Assembly (NCBI GenBank): GCA_013397435.1
Contig: VZRG01000347.1
Coordinates: 124,001 to 188,000, forward strand
DNA from: Erythrocercus mccallii
Lineage: Eukaryota > Chordata > Aves > Passeriformes > Dicruridae
Length of the DNA stretch: 64,000 nucleotides
Direction of reading: 5' to 3'
Position numbers and translations under genes: made by a program. Positions 1-12,300 of the stretch are shown piece after piece; position 1 is the first letter of the stretch; each line of letters begins with the position of its first letter. The notes under the pieces were generated by a model. It saw only the letters and a list, made by a program, of their open reading frames with translations. It was not told the origin of the DNA and searched no databases.

Positions 1-1229
1 GAGAGAATTTATTTCCTCCTCTTTCCTTTTTTAGTTTTTTTTTTTCTGGTGGTAAGAAATCACTGTCAATAAAATTAGAAAGGTATGGGGGGATCAGTTC
101 CTCACTCATGTCAAAGTTCCTGTTCTACAGGTCTAGAAAATTCTGTGGATTTTTCTGTAGATTGCAATGAAGTCACTTATGTCACTTGCTTTGCAAAGAT
201 ACAGAATATGGACAAATTGACATGAGATAATCTTCAGCCAGACTACATAAAAATGCCATGTTAGCTTCTCAAAACTTCCCTCTAATTATCACTGATTGCA
301 ATCAACACTTTCAGTCTGATCCACAGAAGACAACAGCCTTACAGAACACATTATTTTCTTCTTCTAAAAGGACTAAGTTAATGTTTGGTCAAACAGGAAC
401 ACAGCTTAGGTAGGGTTTTACACCTACTGCAAGCATCAAATGTGATGTCTTAAGCCTCATGAGGCACTGAGTAAGTTCTTTACTCATACTGTGGGATAAG
501 CAGTTTGTTGATGGTTCTTTTCATCCTTAATGAAGAAAAGTGCCTATGTAGAACAGAGAAAATTGCAAAAACCCCAGACATTATAGACATCGAACACCCT
601 AAATTCAAATCAATATGGACTATACTACTCACTGCAAAAGCTAGGACTCTGTAAAAACAATATACCATAGATATTTGTACAGAAACTGCTAATACTTGTT
701 TTCTTCCTGAAACACCAGCTCAGAATATCAGGTATCTTGAACTTGTATCTTGTCACTTCTTTCAAGAATAGCAATTGCCATTTTTGCCCCTCTTTTTGCG
801 GCTTTATAGACTACTTGGAAGCACTTAGGTTCCAAATTTGTTGTCATTACTACAAAATCATTCTGAAACTTTTCCATCTCCATGGCAACTGGCCTACATG
901 TGTTAAGGATTTTGATACAATACCAATGTCTGATGGCATTGTTAATCCAAGATAATAATTTAATATATCACTGCTTTACACTGGAGTTGACATGCTTTAT
1001 CTTTTGGTTATAATTGTGAGAAAACAATTTTTTGGTGCTAAATAATGACTTGCTAAAGCATTAGCTCACATAGTAAACACTTAGTACAAAATGAATTAGC
1101 ATGGACTAAGGAACACACTCTTGTGTTAACAAACAGGATATGAAACACTGGCTTACTTATCTCATGCAGTATAGGTAAGCTCTTTTAAGAGAAATCAGCA
1201 GAATCTTTCCCAGTTATATAAATATGACG
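1..1229. other. AT-rich non-coding DNA, nothing recognised
   Basis: There is no open frame longer than 72 codons here, and the short ones show no domain, splice context or compositional sign of coding. I recognise no repeat family. It could be intergenic or intronic. Confidence 0.6.
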
Positions 1230-1795
1230 AGCAGAATTCATCCTGCTTGGGCAGACCCTACCGACGCTGGGATCAGAAGTTCTGTTTTCCTAGAAAAACA
1301 CTCAGACAAGGGCTTGAGGCAGGACCAAACCCTGGTAGAGACCACCAAACACTGGGTGCAATCCTGTAGAGCATGTTCTCTACAGAGAGAGGAGAAGCTA
1401 GTGCTGCCTCTGGTGAGCAGGTGACTGGGCAGTGCCCAAATCCTCTGCCAAATGGTGTGACAGAGAGAAGGGGCTCAGGTGAGCATTCTCCATGTTCCAC
1501 ACAGATCAGTTGTCTTGCTAACAATCCCCAGAGAAAAGTCAGGCCTAATGGACTGGCACAAAGACAGATGCTGTCCTTCAGAATACACATTTCAACCATC
1601 CACATGCGTGCAAGGTGTCGGGCCTGGACTCCCTCCATAGCATCAAGGTGGACAAATGAATTGCACCGCACAACAGCCCAACAAGGATCAACCTTCCAAG
1701 GGCAGGGAGAGTCTGGAAACTACAGCCACCAGGGTTCTCCTGGAGCAAAACCACGATGCTCTTGCACAGCACTGCGAAAAAACCTCATTGATCTC
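1230..1795. other. GC-richer block of unknown origin
   Basis: This block is visibly richer in G+C than its AT-rich flanks, with an abrupt left edge near 1230. It stays open on the plus strand for 171 codons (1373-1888) and on the minus strand for 132 codons (1273-1671). Overlapping open frames on opposite strands are common where stop codons are rare, so this is weak evidence for a protein. Neither translation shows a motif I know: the plus-strand one is low in hydrophobic residues, the minus-strand one is Cys/Leu-rich. A small inverted repeat (7-bp arms) lies at about 1365-1384. It could be an old LTR or other mobile-element relic, or an exon of an unrecognised transcript. I could not find LTR ends or target-site duplications. 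Confidence 0.3.
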
Positions 1796-2395
1796 AAAAT
1801 TCCAAATGCTTATTTTATCCATATCTTTCTGAATGAAATTGCAAATAATGTGCAGTGTAGTGGAAATGTGAAATATTACCCTATTTGAAAGTGTATTAAT
1901 CTTTCCTGAACTTTTTAGTGTATGTGTTATTAATGCCAGGGTAGAGCAAAGGCTTTGTGCTGGTATAGGGGTGGAGGCGAGGAGAAAACACAGCAGTATT
2001 TACAAATAGATTCTGCAAACTCTAGTTCAAAAGAGATGACATCTTCTGTAATTGCAGATGAGTACTTTCTTATTTGTTTTCCACCAGAAATATATTAAAT
2101 TATACTCACTGCCCCTAGCTAGTCCGTAAGCCTTTTTCTCTTACTGGCCAGAGTCCCATTCCCAGCAATCCTTTAAATTTCTCATTTTTCATGCAACTAC
2201 CTTGATTATCTATGCTGTTAGTGTGCTCAGTAGCTTTTTGTTGGTAGAACGGATCCCAAGGGTATCGTTCTTTTTATTACATTTCACCGCCGTGTGGAGA
2301 GAATAGTCCTTCCTCTTTGGAGGTCAGAGAGAAATGATCTATTTACTTCCTTCTAAATGGAGGATAATTCTGTTCTTGCTTGGCACTGAAACTTT
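1796..2395. other. AT-rich non-coding DNA, nothing recognised
   Basis: No gene, repeat family or RNA element was recognised. The right part grades into the candidate conserved non-coding stretch that follows. Confidence 0.5.
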
Positions 2396-3365
2396 TCTAT
2401 CAGACACCTTCCTGGAGACAATATTATAAAAGCCAGATTTTCAGCAGATTTGGATGCTTTCTGCAGTTCCCCATTGAAATATTGAATTAGATCTGAAATT
2501 ATTTTCTTCTGCACTAGTGTCACTTTAAGCGAGCTTTATGCCAGGGCCTTTGATGCCGAATTTCATCTCAGGGTGAATTCTTACATGTAGACTCTCAAAA
2601 GCATCCCTTACAATAGACTTGCTAACTGGCCCTTGGTTCCAGTAGTGCTGCTGGCAGGCTCAGTTAAAAAGCAGGCTCGATGGGTACAAGACCATAAGCA
2701 TGAGCTCTTTTTAAAATATAAACCTTCGAGCTGCTCTGTAATTTCTACTCCCCCAAAGCTGCATTGCACTCCTGCCAAACCTGTACATTAAGAGGACAAC
2801 TACACCTCTTGTTGGGAAGTGTGAATGGAATGAGGAGTGGATTGTGCTGATTAAGGCACAGGCATGCATTTCTGTACACTGCAGCTGATAAACTGGAATT
2901 ACTTGGTGAGCTGGGGACTGGGAATGGATGAATACAATTGCCTAATTGAGACTTTTGTTTTTTAAAATCACTTTGAAAATACTTGTGAGTCCCTCCTTTT
3001 GCCTCCTCTGAGCATTGGTGCTTTTAAATGGTAACCAGTTTTGACTTGATACAATCTCACTGGAATCAGTAGAGAATTTTAATTAAATACAAAAGCGTTT
3101 AAAACAGGATCCAAACACTTAGAATTGGGAAAAGAAATTAAGCAACTTTGTGTAGATTTCAAATGAGTTTTCATTCCAGAAATGCACAAAACCTCTGAGA
3201 CCGTGGGTGTTCTGCTGATAGGTTTATAAATGGCATCAGATGACCTCGGTGATCAACTTCAGACAATGAGGAGCTCATTTTGAACAGCGAACAATGAAGG
3301 CAATAGCTGATCCAATCAATAGTTCCTGAGCTTTCTGTGACTTAAGGCAGATTGGAATAAACTAC
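2396..3365. promoter_or_regulatory. Candidate conserved non-coding (enhancer-like) stretch
   Basis: This kilobase has balanced composition, no low-complexity runs and no recognisable mobile element, unlike much of the surrounding DNA. It contains clustered homeodomain-type cores (for example TTAATTAAA near 3079-3087) and SOX-like ACAATG cores (near 3264 and 3292). Vertebrate developmental enhancers often look like this, but such short motifs also occur by chance in AT-rich DNA. Conservation cannot be judged from one sequence, so the call is an inference from texture only. Confidence 0.2.
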
Positions 3366-6363
3366 CTATTCAAGAAATTATCTTGTATTAAAAAAAATAA
3401 ATAAATTTGGGTTTATTAAAAATTTATGTTAATGAAAAAGTGTTTTCAAGGTATGCTGTTTACTCCTTTTCATTTTTCCTGGTATCAGAAAGCAAAAAAA
3501 TCAAAAAACTTTACTTTTTCATTTACAACAGACTGTTCAAGTGTTATTTCCCTTATCCTGATAGAGACATGTACATAAATTTTAAGAGAAAATTTTAGAA
3601 ATTCAATAGCAAATTTTTAGATCCAGCAAAGTAGAAACATACTAAAATAATGTACAAAGCAATTGCAGCCCATTTATCATGGGATTGTGAGGCAGGTTAA
3701 TCTTATGAGAGATGGATCTGTTGCCCAGTTCCAGTAAGGCCAAACTAACTGCCCTTGCTTACAGTAACCGGTAAAAAGCAGGATATAAATGGTTAGAATT
3801 CATCAGGGTGATGTACGGTGGAGCCGTGCAGCAGCTCCTGGGACTGCAGCCTTATCTTTGCTGCATACCTTGTGGGGCTCAAAAATTATACTCAGTGTTA
3901 ATACTACTTCCACAGGGAATAGAAATAGAATGTTATAACTAAGTAATAGCAAAAATATTTATGAACTCATTTTCTTTCCAATGTGCCATGTTAATAATGA
4001 CCATTTTTCTTTCATTTAATATTTAAAACCCACAAAAAAGTATGAGTAGAATTTATACCTATTAAAAATGTCTTTGAGTTGTACCCAAAAATAATCATCA
4101 GCATTACTGCATTGGTTTTTTCTGTTGTAAAGCCACAAATCTGAAACCTAGCAAGATGTTTTTGGAAATGTTTAATAGTGACTAGAAAGTGCTAAATTGA
4201 GACATGGTCATGGAGAGAGGGGGCCACGTTCACATTTCATATCAGCATCACAAATTCCTACTGTTCCAGTTTATCTGGTGATTACAGTACCTGTGTTAGT
4301 GTACAGCCTAACCCTAAAATTAAAAAAAAGGGACCCAATGTTGTGAAAGCAAAGTTTTCACATACATGTTTTTTACTTCAGAAAGACTGCTTTTACAGCA
4401 TTTTTTTTTCCCCACAAAAACAGTGAACAAAAATCTTCCTCTTTGGTGAGTCATTGTTATCTGATCTTTCCTGTATGGTTTTATCACCTTGTAGCTAGAG
4501 AAACAAAACAGGAAACTTCACTTTGCAAGCATAGTCATCTTTCAAACATCACATTTTTTTCCCATAAGTAGGAACTTTCTGATATTTGACAGCAAAAAGA
4601 GAGCAGCCAACAGCTCAGACTTAGGGAGAGTTAGGGAAAACTAATGGATTCTGTTACGCCATAATAATTCATTATCAATTTGCAAAAATGTCTTCTTCAA
4701 TGCAATATTCAAACACAAGGACTGAAAAAAGGAATGAGGACATGCCAGCAAGACCTGATATGAAAAATGAAGGGGATATTTATAAATATTTGAAACCATA
4801 GCAGAAAATACGGCTCTTTTAAAATCATTTGCGCCATAGAAAGTCAGGTTCAGATACGTCAATATTAGGAAAACACACAAAATGCATATTGTTAGCAGAA
4901 TGCAGGAAATCTTAGGATCCACAAATAAAAAAGTGTGGAAAAAATCTTCACAGAAAAGCATATAAGAATGTGTAATTTGAATTGATCCATGAAGATTGTA
5001 ATATTAACAGCTGCTGTTAAGTTCAGCAATGCTCAGGGCTAATTTTTGTTGTTAGTGCTGAATATTGACATTCATTGTGCATGTTTTTCTGAAGTGCTGA
5101 AGGGAACCAAATCCCTGTTTTCCAAGGTACCGTACTCCTAACCCTGCGTAGGTGTCAATAATTCTATATATTTTAACAAAGATCCTAACCCTGAAGTTGA
5201 GGTAATGCAGTATTTATAATTACTTGGAAGTGTTTCAGAGCTAGATTTCACCTTCTGTAGTGCTGGGTTGCACCTCTGAGTGGAGAGTTTGTTCATTTAC
5301 TGCTGTCATCAGCCTTGAGTGGTGAAAGGTCTTGAGGAGGTTGAAGACCCCACCTGGTACCTGTTTTATGGAGCATGGGACTATGTTGGGAAAATACCCA
5401 AATACGTCACTTCAGTGGCACTGCTTGCAAACTTAACTGATGGGGGACCAAAATAAGGAAAACTGAGATTTCCATGGAGAAAATAACTAGGAATATACAG
5501 GAAGAACTACAGAAAGAACACTAATTTGCGAGAACACCCTCTCCAAAAGGACAACAGACAGCCTGGATGGGAGATTTCTCCATCCCACATTTGATTAGTA
5601 ACCGCAAGGAGCCGTGTGACTTTGGTTCCTACCACAACACTTAGAGAAGTTAACTTCCCTCTTGTTTGAAGTATTGGATAGCTTCTTTCTGCTTGTGGTT
5701 GAGGAGATCTTAGAAAATTTATTAGAGGTTGAAGCCAAAAGCAGTGATTTCAAACCTAAGAGTAAATAATAATTCTGAAAGTGAGCTTCCTTTGGAAACT
5801 TATGTATGGTTTAATTTTATGATTTGTTCCATCAAATGCTGATCTGACTGCAACAGAACTTGGCTTTTGCTCTGCTCTGTGACAGGATGCACTGAAATAT
5901 TTTTCTTCTTGTCAGTAATTAATGAAAGAGTAGATATGTTGAAATCACAGTTATGCTTCAGTTTAAACCAGAAAAATCAACTCAGTTGCTTATCTGAATC
6001 TAACAGAGGCAGTTGACTTCATATGTTGGATCTCAAACAATGTTAAAACAACTGAGAGAATGCATTCATGCAAACCAAGGGAGCAGTTATTGTGGTTTAA
6101 TTGTCTTCAAGAGCAGCAATAATCATCTGAAATTCAAACGTGGTGCTTGTGGTGCTCAGTTTTGGCCTTTTGGGGAAAGGTACATTTTAGCAGTCACAGA
6201 AATAATTGTCTGGTTTTCATGCTGTATAAAGACTAAAGATTTTTCACTGATAATGTATTCCTGGTCTTTGAATGATGGACTTCATCCTATAATTGCTGAC
6301 TGATAATTGTTTTTAGTCCCAACAGGTCAAAATGCTTATGTATATTTCAAGAGTAGCTGCAGA
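3366..6363. other. AT-rich non-coding DNA
   Basis: Nothing recognised. The longest frame is a minus-strand 106-codon frame (4641-4961). Its translation has a hydrophobic run near residues 18-40 but no initiator context, splice logic or known family, so I treat it as chance. Scattered CCTAACCCT words (about 4305, 5137 and 5186) are not arrayed. Confidence 0.55.
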
Positions 6364-6381
6364 CAAAAAAAAAAAAAAAAA
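6364..6381 (+). repeat. Poly-A run (18 A)
   Basis: An uninterrupted run of 18 A residues. No retroposed sequence or target-site duplication was recognised beside it, so it is listed as a mononucleotide microsatellite and not as a retrogene tail. Confidence 0.9.
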
Positions 6382-9300
6382 GGAATTGCTTTTATCTTTG
6401 AATGAGTTGGTGTATTTTGCAAAGGAAGAACATTACACAGTAACTACTCATTTGAGAAGTAATTAACCTTCTTAAGCTATTTGCATTATTAATGTACTAG
6501 TTATCATAATGTCCTAATGTGTCTGCATTTCCATTAATGTTTTTTTCACTAAACAAATAAAAGTGGGTTGAGTAAAGAGATGACATTTGTTTAATTGTTC
6601 ATCAGAATTCTCTTCTTCCCTAATCCAAAGCCCTGATAGTTTGTTAAATAGAAGCCCTTAAATGGATACCATTTCATGATAGGTTTTGAATCTAATTATA
6701 TCAAGTGTCATAGCATTATTTATTTAAAAGGCTTTTCAAGATAACTGTAGAAGGGGAAAGATCTGTTTTCTTCCTTTTAAAGTGCTTAAAATATTCTATT
6801 AAGTTCTTCTAATTTGTTTAGCTCTTTAACAAATGTCCTCAATCAAGTTTAATTTTAGAATCCTATAAAATGTTTCCTATAAATGTAGTTTTGTAAAACT
6901 GTTTACTGCTACGGCTTCTTGCCTTTATGAAAAGGTCTCCTAAACTGGCATCAGCATAACTCTGAAAACCTTGGCACAGTTTGCAAATATTGGAGAGAAG
7001 ATATGCTGCCACAAAAAACCCCAAACAAACAACCAACCAAACACATGACCAAAGCAGTCCAAATAATTAAATAAATTTCTCTTTAACTGAAAGATACTAA
7101 GTAAATACAGAATTTCAGCTCTGTGCAAAACTTTGGTGAGGGAAGAAACTCATTGTATTAGGATGTATAATTGCCCTAACCTGGGTCTTCTACAGCTTTG
7201 TGGTGTATGAAGAGGGAAAAAGAAGAGCCTAAAGCCCACAGAGCATGCAGCCATAGCAGAGCTGCTGCATCAACGCACCTGTGGGACAGGAGCAAGCAGG
7301 AGCTCTCCTTTACCTGCCTTACTTCACAACAGTTTAATTTCTCCAGCAAGAAATTAGAGATTCAATTATGACTAAAGAAAAATTAGAAAAAAATAAGAGA
7401 AAAAAAAGGTAATTCAGAATTTTAACAATTTTTATTGATAGCCAAGAAGTCTTTTGCTTTGAGATGTTAAAAATAATGATTAACAACTGTTGAAAAACCA
7501 AATGCAAAGGGCGTTTTCAACAACCCGTAAACACGTGTCCCCAAAAATGATTTTACTACAAAGATGGGTTAGTGATACACTCACCCTCCATTGGAGGTGC
7601 TGGAGACTTCATCCAGCTCTACTGCCATCACCCTACCATTTAATTTCTTATGAATCTCGAGAGCTTCCATAGGACATAAGCAAAGAGAATCTAGGTGGCT
7701 TTTATTATTCTGTAAAGTCCTGCTCTGAATTTCCCCCTGGAAAAGCTCAATTAACTCTAAACCACAGAAGCATGGGGTTTTTTTAAATTATTTATTTGCA
7801 GGATTTTTCTTCCTTTTTCAGTGGGCTTATACCATTAACAGAAATGATTTTATGCATGACCAGCCTTCTTCCTGGGACAATATAGCATTCAATGAACCCT
7901 GGTCAATAAGTCTGACTTAAACAAAAATCCCAACCATTTGTGAGGGTTCCATCTTCAGATCATTGGGTGACTATTACAGATCACTCCAGGCCTTTTCTTA
8001 TTATTGTTTTTTCCACAGAGTCTTGTCTCTAACTGACATTTCCCAAACTGCTCCTCAAAGATTATACATTCAAATTGGAGCAGCTTTGCTGATTTATAGC
8101 TGTTAAGTCATCCTTTCAGAATGATATACATTATACCACACACAATGGTGAAAGCTGGATGAAATAATGTGTTTTTTCTTAATATTTTGAGTCCTTGCTT
8201 GCTTTGAAATCTAAATACTTGTTTTATTTCTCAAATCACTGCCTGTGAGCAGCACATTTAACCTCATATTTTTCAGCACTCTGAATTTGTTCATAATCCC
8301 ATGTGCAACTATGAAATGCAGCCAGAGGGGCTTCCAACTGTAGGAAAACCAAAACAGAATTGAATGTGTGTCTGTGGTTTGTTTTGGGGTTTTTATTAAG
8401 TATTTTAACATTGATGATAAGAAACAAGTCAGATAGAATCTAAATGTATCTTAAATTGCTCAAGAAATTTTAACTGTAGTAGGTGTGTGCATCACAGAAC
8501 ATTTCATTTTTCAAGTTATGAATCTTTGGAGTTTTAGTTGCCATATTGCATATAAATTTAATTTTTTTTGGTCATTATTCTCTATTCCTTCAAGTTTTGA
8601 GCAAATTCCACTCCCCAAAAGATTTGAACTAGAGGCTGATGCTCTAGTTGTCATGTTTGAATGTTACCCTGTGGGGAAAAACACAGCAGGTTTCTTCAAT
8701 TACCTTAGCTATTCTTTACCTCTCTGCTTTAAAGAGTTACATATAAAAATGTTGAACTCTTCAGCAAGGGAAAGATGCACTTTCCAACTCTGTCTCACGT
8801 GGATCTACTTGTCAACTGATACTAGAAATATGCCAGAACTAAAACACTATTGAAAAGTACACATTCAGCATGATGGTAGCAACTGTGGGTATCAGTTTTA
8901 AACCTCTGTGGCCATGAATGAACAAATCATTTGGGAGAGCATGTTATTTGAACTCCTGCTAATTATTGCTTAACAGGTTCTGCACAGATTGGTGATTGCT
9001 TCCCTGTTTTCTTTCTCAAAGTTCTCCAGTTGCCTTTTAGTTTCACACCTTCACCGTTTTTTGGATCACACCAGAATCTAAGGTCTGTTACAGCCTTCGG
9101 ACATCTGTTCTTGTAGTAATTTTTACCTTGACTATAACTTTGTAATTATCATCTAAAACTGCCACTAAACTATCCTGCCTAAGCTTCAAATATCAAAAAG
9201 GTATTTTAAATTATATTCCTAAATTTATAGGCAGGCTTTAGTGTCTAGGGTTAAAAATAATTTATTTATCCTAATAGACTGAAAGGATCTAAGTTCCATT

Positions 9301-12300
9301 TGGCCAGTTAATGGTGCATCCTCTTTTGCAGGTTAATATTGAAATAAGGTAGAGAAATAGCAGCACTTTACAACTTCCCCAGCAATTTGTGGAAGAAATC
9401 CTATTGCAGAAGAAAAAGTAATGGCTAGGGTATTCTGAAGCCTGCTGATATAAAGGGACTAACCAAAAATCTTCCTGGGAGGTAACTTCTGTTTGTTAGA
9501 GGGCACAGAAGAATTAGGTGTTCAGAGTAAGAGGGAATTAAGCTTCACTTCTGCCAGAGCTCTGGAGCCAGCTCCAAGCTCCCTGTGATTTGTCCAGTTC
9601 TTTGCATGGCTCTGTAATTTAGATGTCCATAGAGAAATGCAGAGATAGGAACTGAATCAGTGTATCTCAAACCATATTTCTGACCATGGCATAATTCTCC
9701 AAACCATCGGATCTTAGTCTTGTTAGATCTCCACTGAAGAGAGCCACATGGAAAAAGACTGATGGACTTCTTTGCCTCCCATGATTTTGCCCTTCCTCCT
9801 TCATAATGGCAACTAGCAGTATGAAGTCATACTGGCAACCTGTGATGGATGTAAATTGGTTTTTTTATTCTTCCTCCAGTCACAACCACACCAACAAGTG
9901 TTTGTCCATAAATAATTGATTTTGATTTTGGTGGCAATTGTCATAAGAATGAAAGGCTGAAATACTGCATTAAAAAGAAGTGAAGAAATGAGAGTGGCCT
10001 GAACTCTAAATGCACACCAATACTATATAGTTTCCATGAAAACTATTCAGACCCTTCCAACAAGGGCCATAAATCCCGACATCTCAGCTTAACTACACCA
10101 TAAATGAAACTGCTACTTAACTCACCTTATCACATAATTTCCTCCCCCTGAAATCCAATCATTTTCAGATTTATAAATGGCAAAATATCACTGTAACTTC
10201 TGAATTATCACAAGTATTTACACAAAACCATTGTCTCAGAACCTACTTCCTAGAACTGAGATGTAAGTTCAAATTAATTTCACAATAGCTTTGGATCAAC
10301 ATTTTTAATTCAGAACCTCATCTTCAGATATTCTGTCTTTCAGAATCTGTTACAACAATAGCAACAGGGATAATATAACTGCTGACTACCTCTGCGGAGT
10401 AAAACCAAGGCATCTGTATTTGGTCAGATTATTTCTTCCATCATGTACAATAAATCTCTGGGATCTGAGGCACTTGCTGCTGATGGAAAAACTGAGGTAG
10501 ATTATTTTTTGAAGTAATTAAATACAAGGACACTCAGTCAGAACACAACATCTTTTGGATTTACATTACCAGGCATGAAAAGAGGAGTTGTTTCTACACT
10601 GAAGCTTATCATTATACCAGCAGTATCAAAGCTATACTAGGAAGGCTCTGAAAGTTATACTAGAAGAGACCTGATGAAATGTAGATACCATCCTGATTTT
10701 TTAGAGGTGATTGCAGTTGTCAATAAAGAACTTTATTTTCTCTGCCTCAGAGTTTTTTCTTTTTTATGTACCAAGAGGAGAAAGGGTCATTGGAGACATT
10801 TAACATGTTATTTGCCACTTTTCTCCCTAATTTTTTTCTGAATTAATTCCATGTCAGAGTCTTCCATTTTCACACATCCAAATAAATTTCATCAAAGGTA
10901 GTGGCAGGACAAGGAGGAAATAGAAATTCAGTTGAATCTCCAGCTGTTTACCTGAAGATTCAAATGAAGAAACATTGCTTTAGGAGCATTTCAAATGTTG
11001 TTTAGTCAAATTGAGATAAAAGATATGCATTGTATTATCTATCAATCTAATATTATTTAATACAATCCAATTTAGGAATAGATACAATGCTAAAGAATGA
11101 AAAGGACATCTGCATTATCCTGACTCTCTAGGAAGCATCGATTTAGAAAAGTATGTAATTTTCTGTCATCATACTTGGGGATAAAGTTCTGAACTGCTCT
11201 CTGTAAATCACTGTAGGTATACTACTTTATGAGTTGCAATTGTTTGCTTAAAAACAGATGGTGCTCTGAGAATTCCATGTGGTGTAATGTGAACCTAATA
11301 AATTTATTTTCTTTGTACAGATAAACTAGGCCAGTTTATCTGAAAGGCATTCTTTGTATTCTGGTATTGCAGTTTCATGAGTGAGAACATCACATATTTG
11401 CTCTCAGGTTTGTCCTGATGGCAGCGTCCTGATGTTCAGTGGCAGAGGTGTTTGGCCTTTGCGTGATAGCGAGGGTAGAAAACTATAAACTAGCGTTCCT
11501 TTTCTGTTTTTTTCTCCAGCACGTCCATCATTTTCAAGATCCCTGCTTCATACATAGGAAGATGGTAGATTTAGCATGCTAATGTTCCAGGACTTTGAAA
11601 CTACTGTATCCCTGTCCATGGCAATAAACTTCGCCAGCAGCTGTACCAAACCTGTACCAAAGGGGAGAGGATGTAGAAAGGAAAAAGTATTCTCCAGAGT
11701 TTGAATAACTTCAGATTAATTGTTGTTGTTTTTTTTTGGCCATCCTGAGAGGTTTTGTTCAGTCCCCGAGGAAAAAACCCTCAACCATCTCCTCCCTAAA
11801 CAACCATTACTCTGGTCTATGAATAATGTAATATAATTAAAAAAACCAAAACCCAAAGAAAAACCACAACACCTATTTCCTTGGTATTTTCTGGACATGA
11901 GGTACATTTGAGAGTATACTTTATAATGGAATTAAAGCTGTCATTGAAATGTTTGCAGATCTTTCAGCATTGATGGATTGCTATAGTGTTTACATATAAT
12001 GCATATGAGATTACCAGATGATGCAAAACATTTCCAATTCTAGACCGATGTCCCCACCTTTCTTGTCTTTCCTTCTATGGAAAGTAAAAAATAAACACAG
12101 TGCATAAAAGTATAAATAAAACCTCAGATTTCCAAGTAATTATTCAAATGGAAGGGAATATCAACTTTAAAATCTCACTTTTAAAATTAGATTATGACAT
12201 GCTAAAGCAACTTCATTTGGTAGGTCTTAGTACCTGTCATGCTTTGAATATGGCAGGGTTTGTACTAGTGGTCATGCTTCTGTGTGAAAAAAGATGGAGA

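Noticed and set aside
4305..5195. CCTAACCCT words resembling telomere repeats
   Set aside because: They are isolated and not arrayed in tandem; three words in 900 bases do not make an interstitial telomere.
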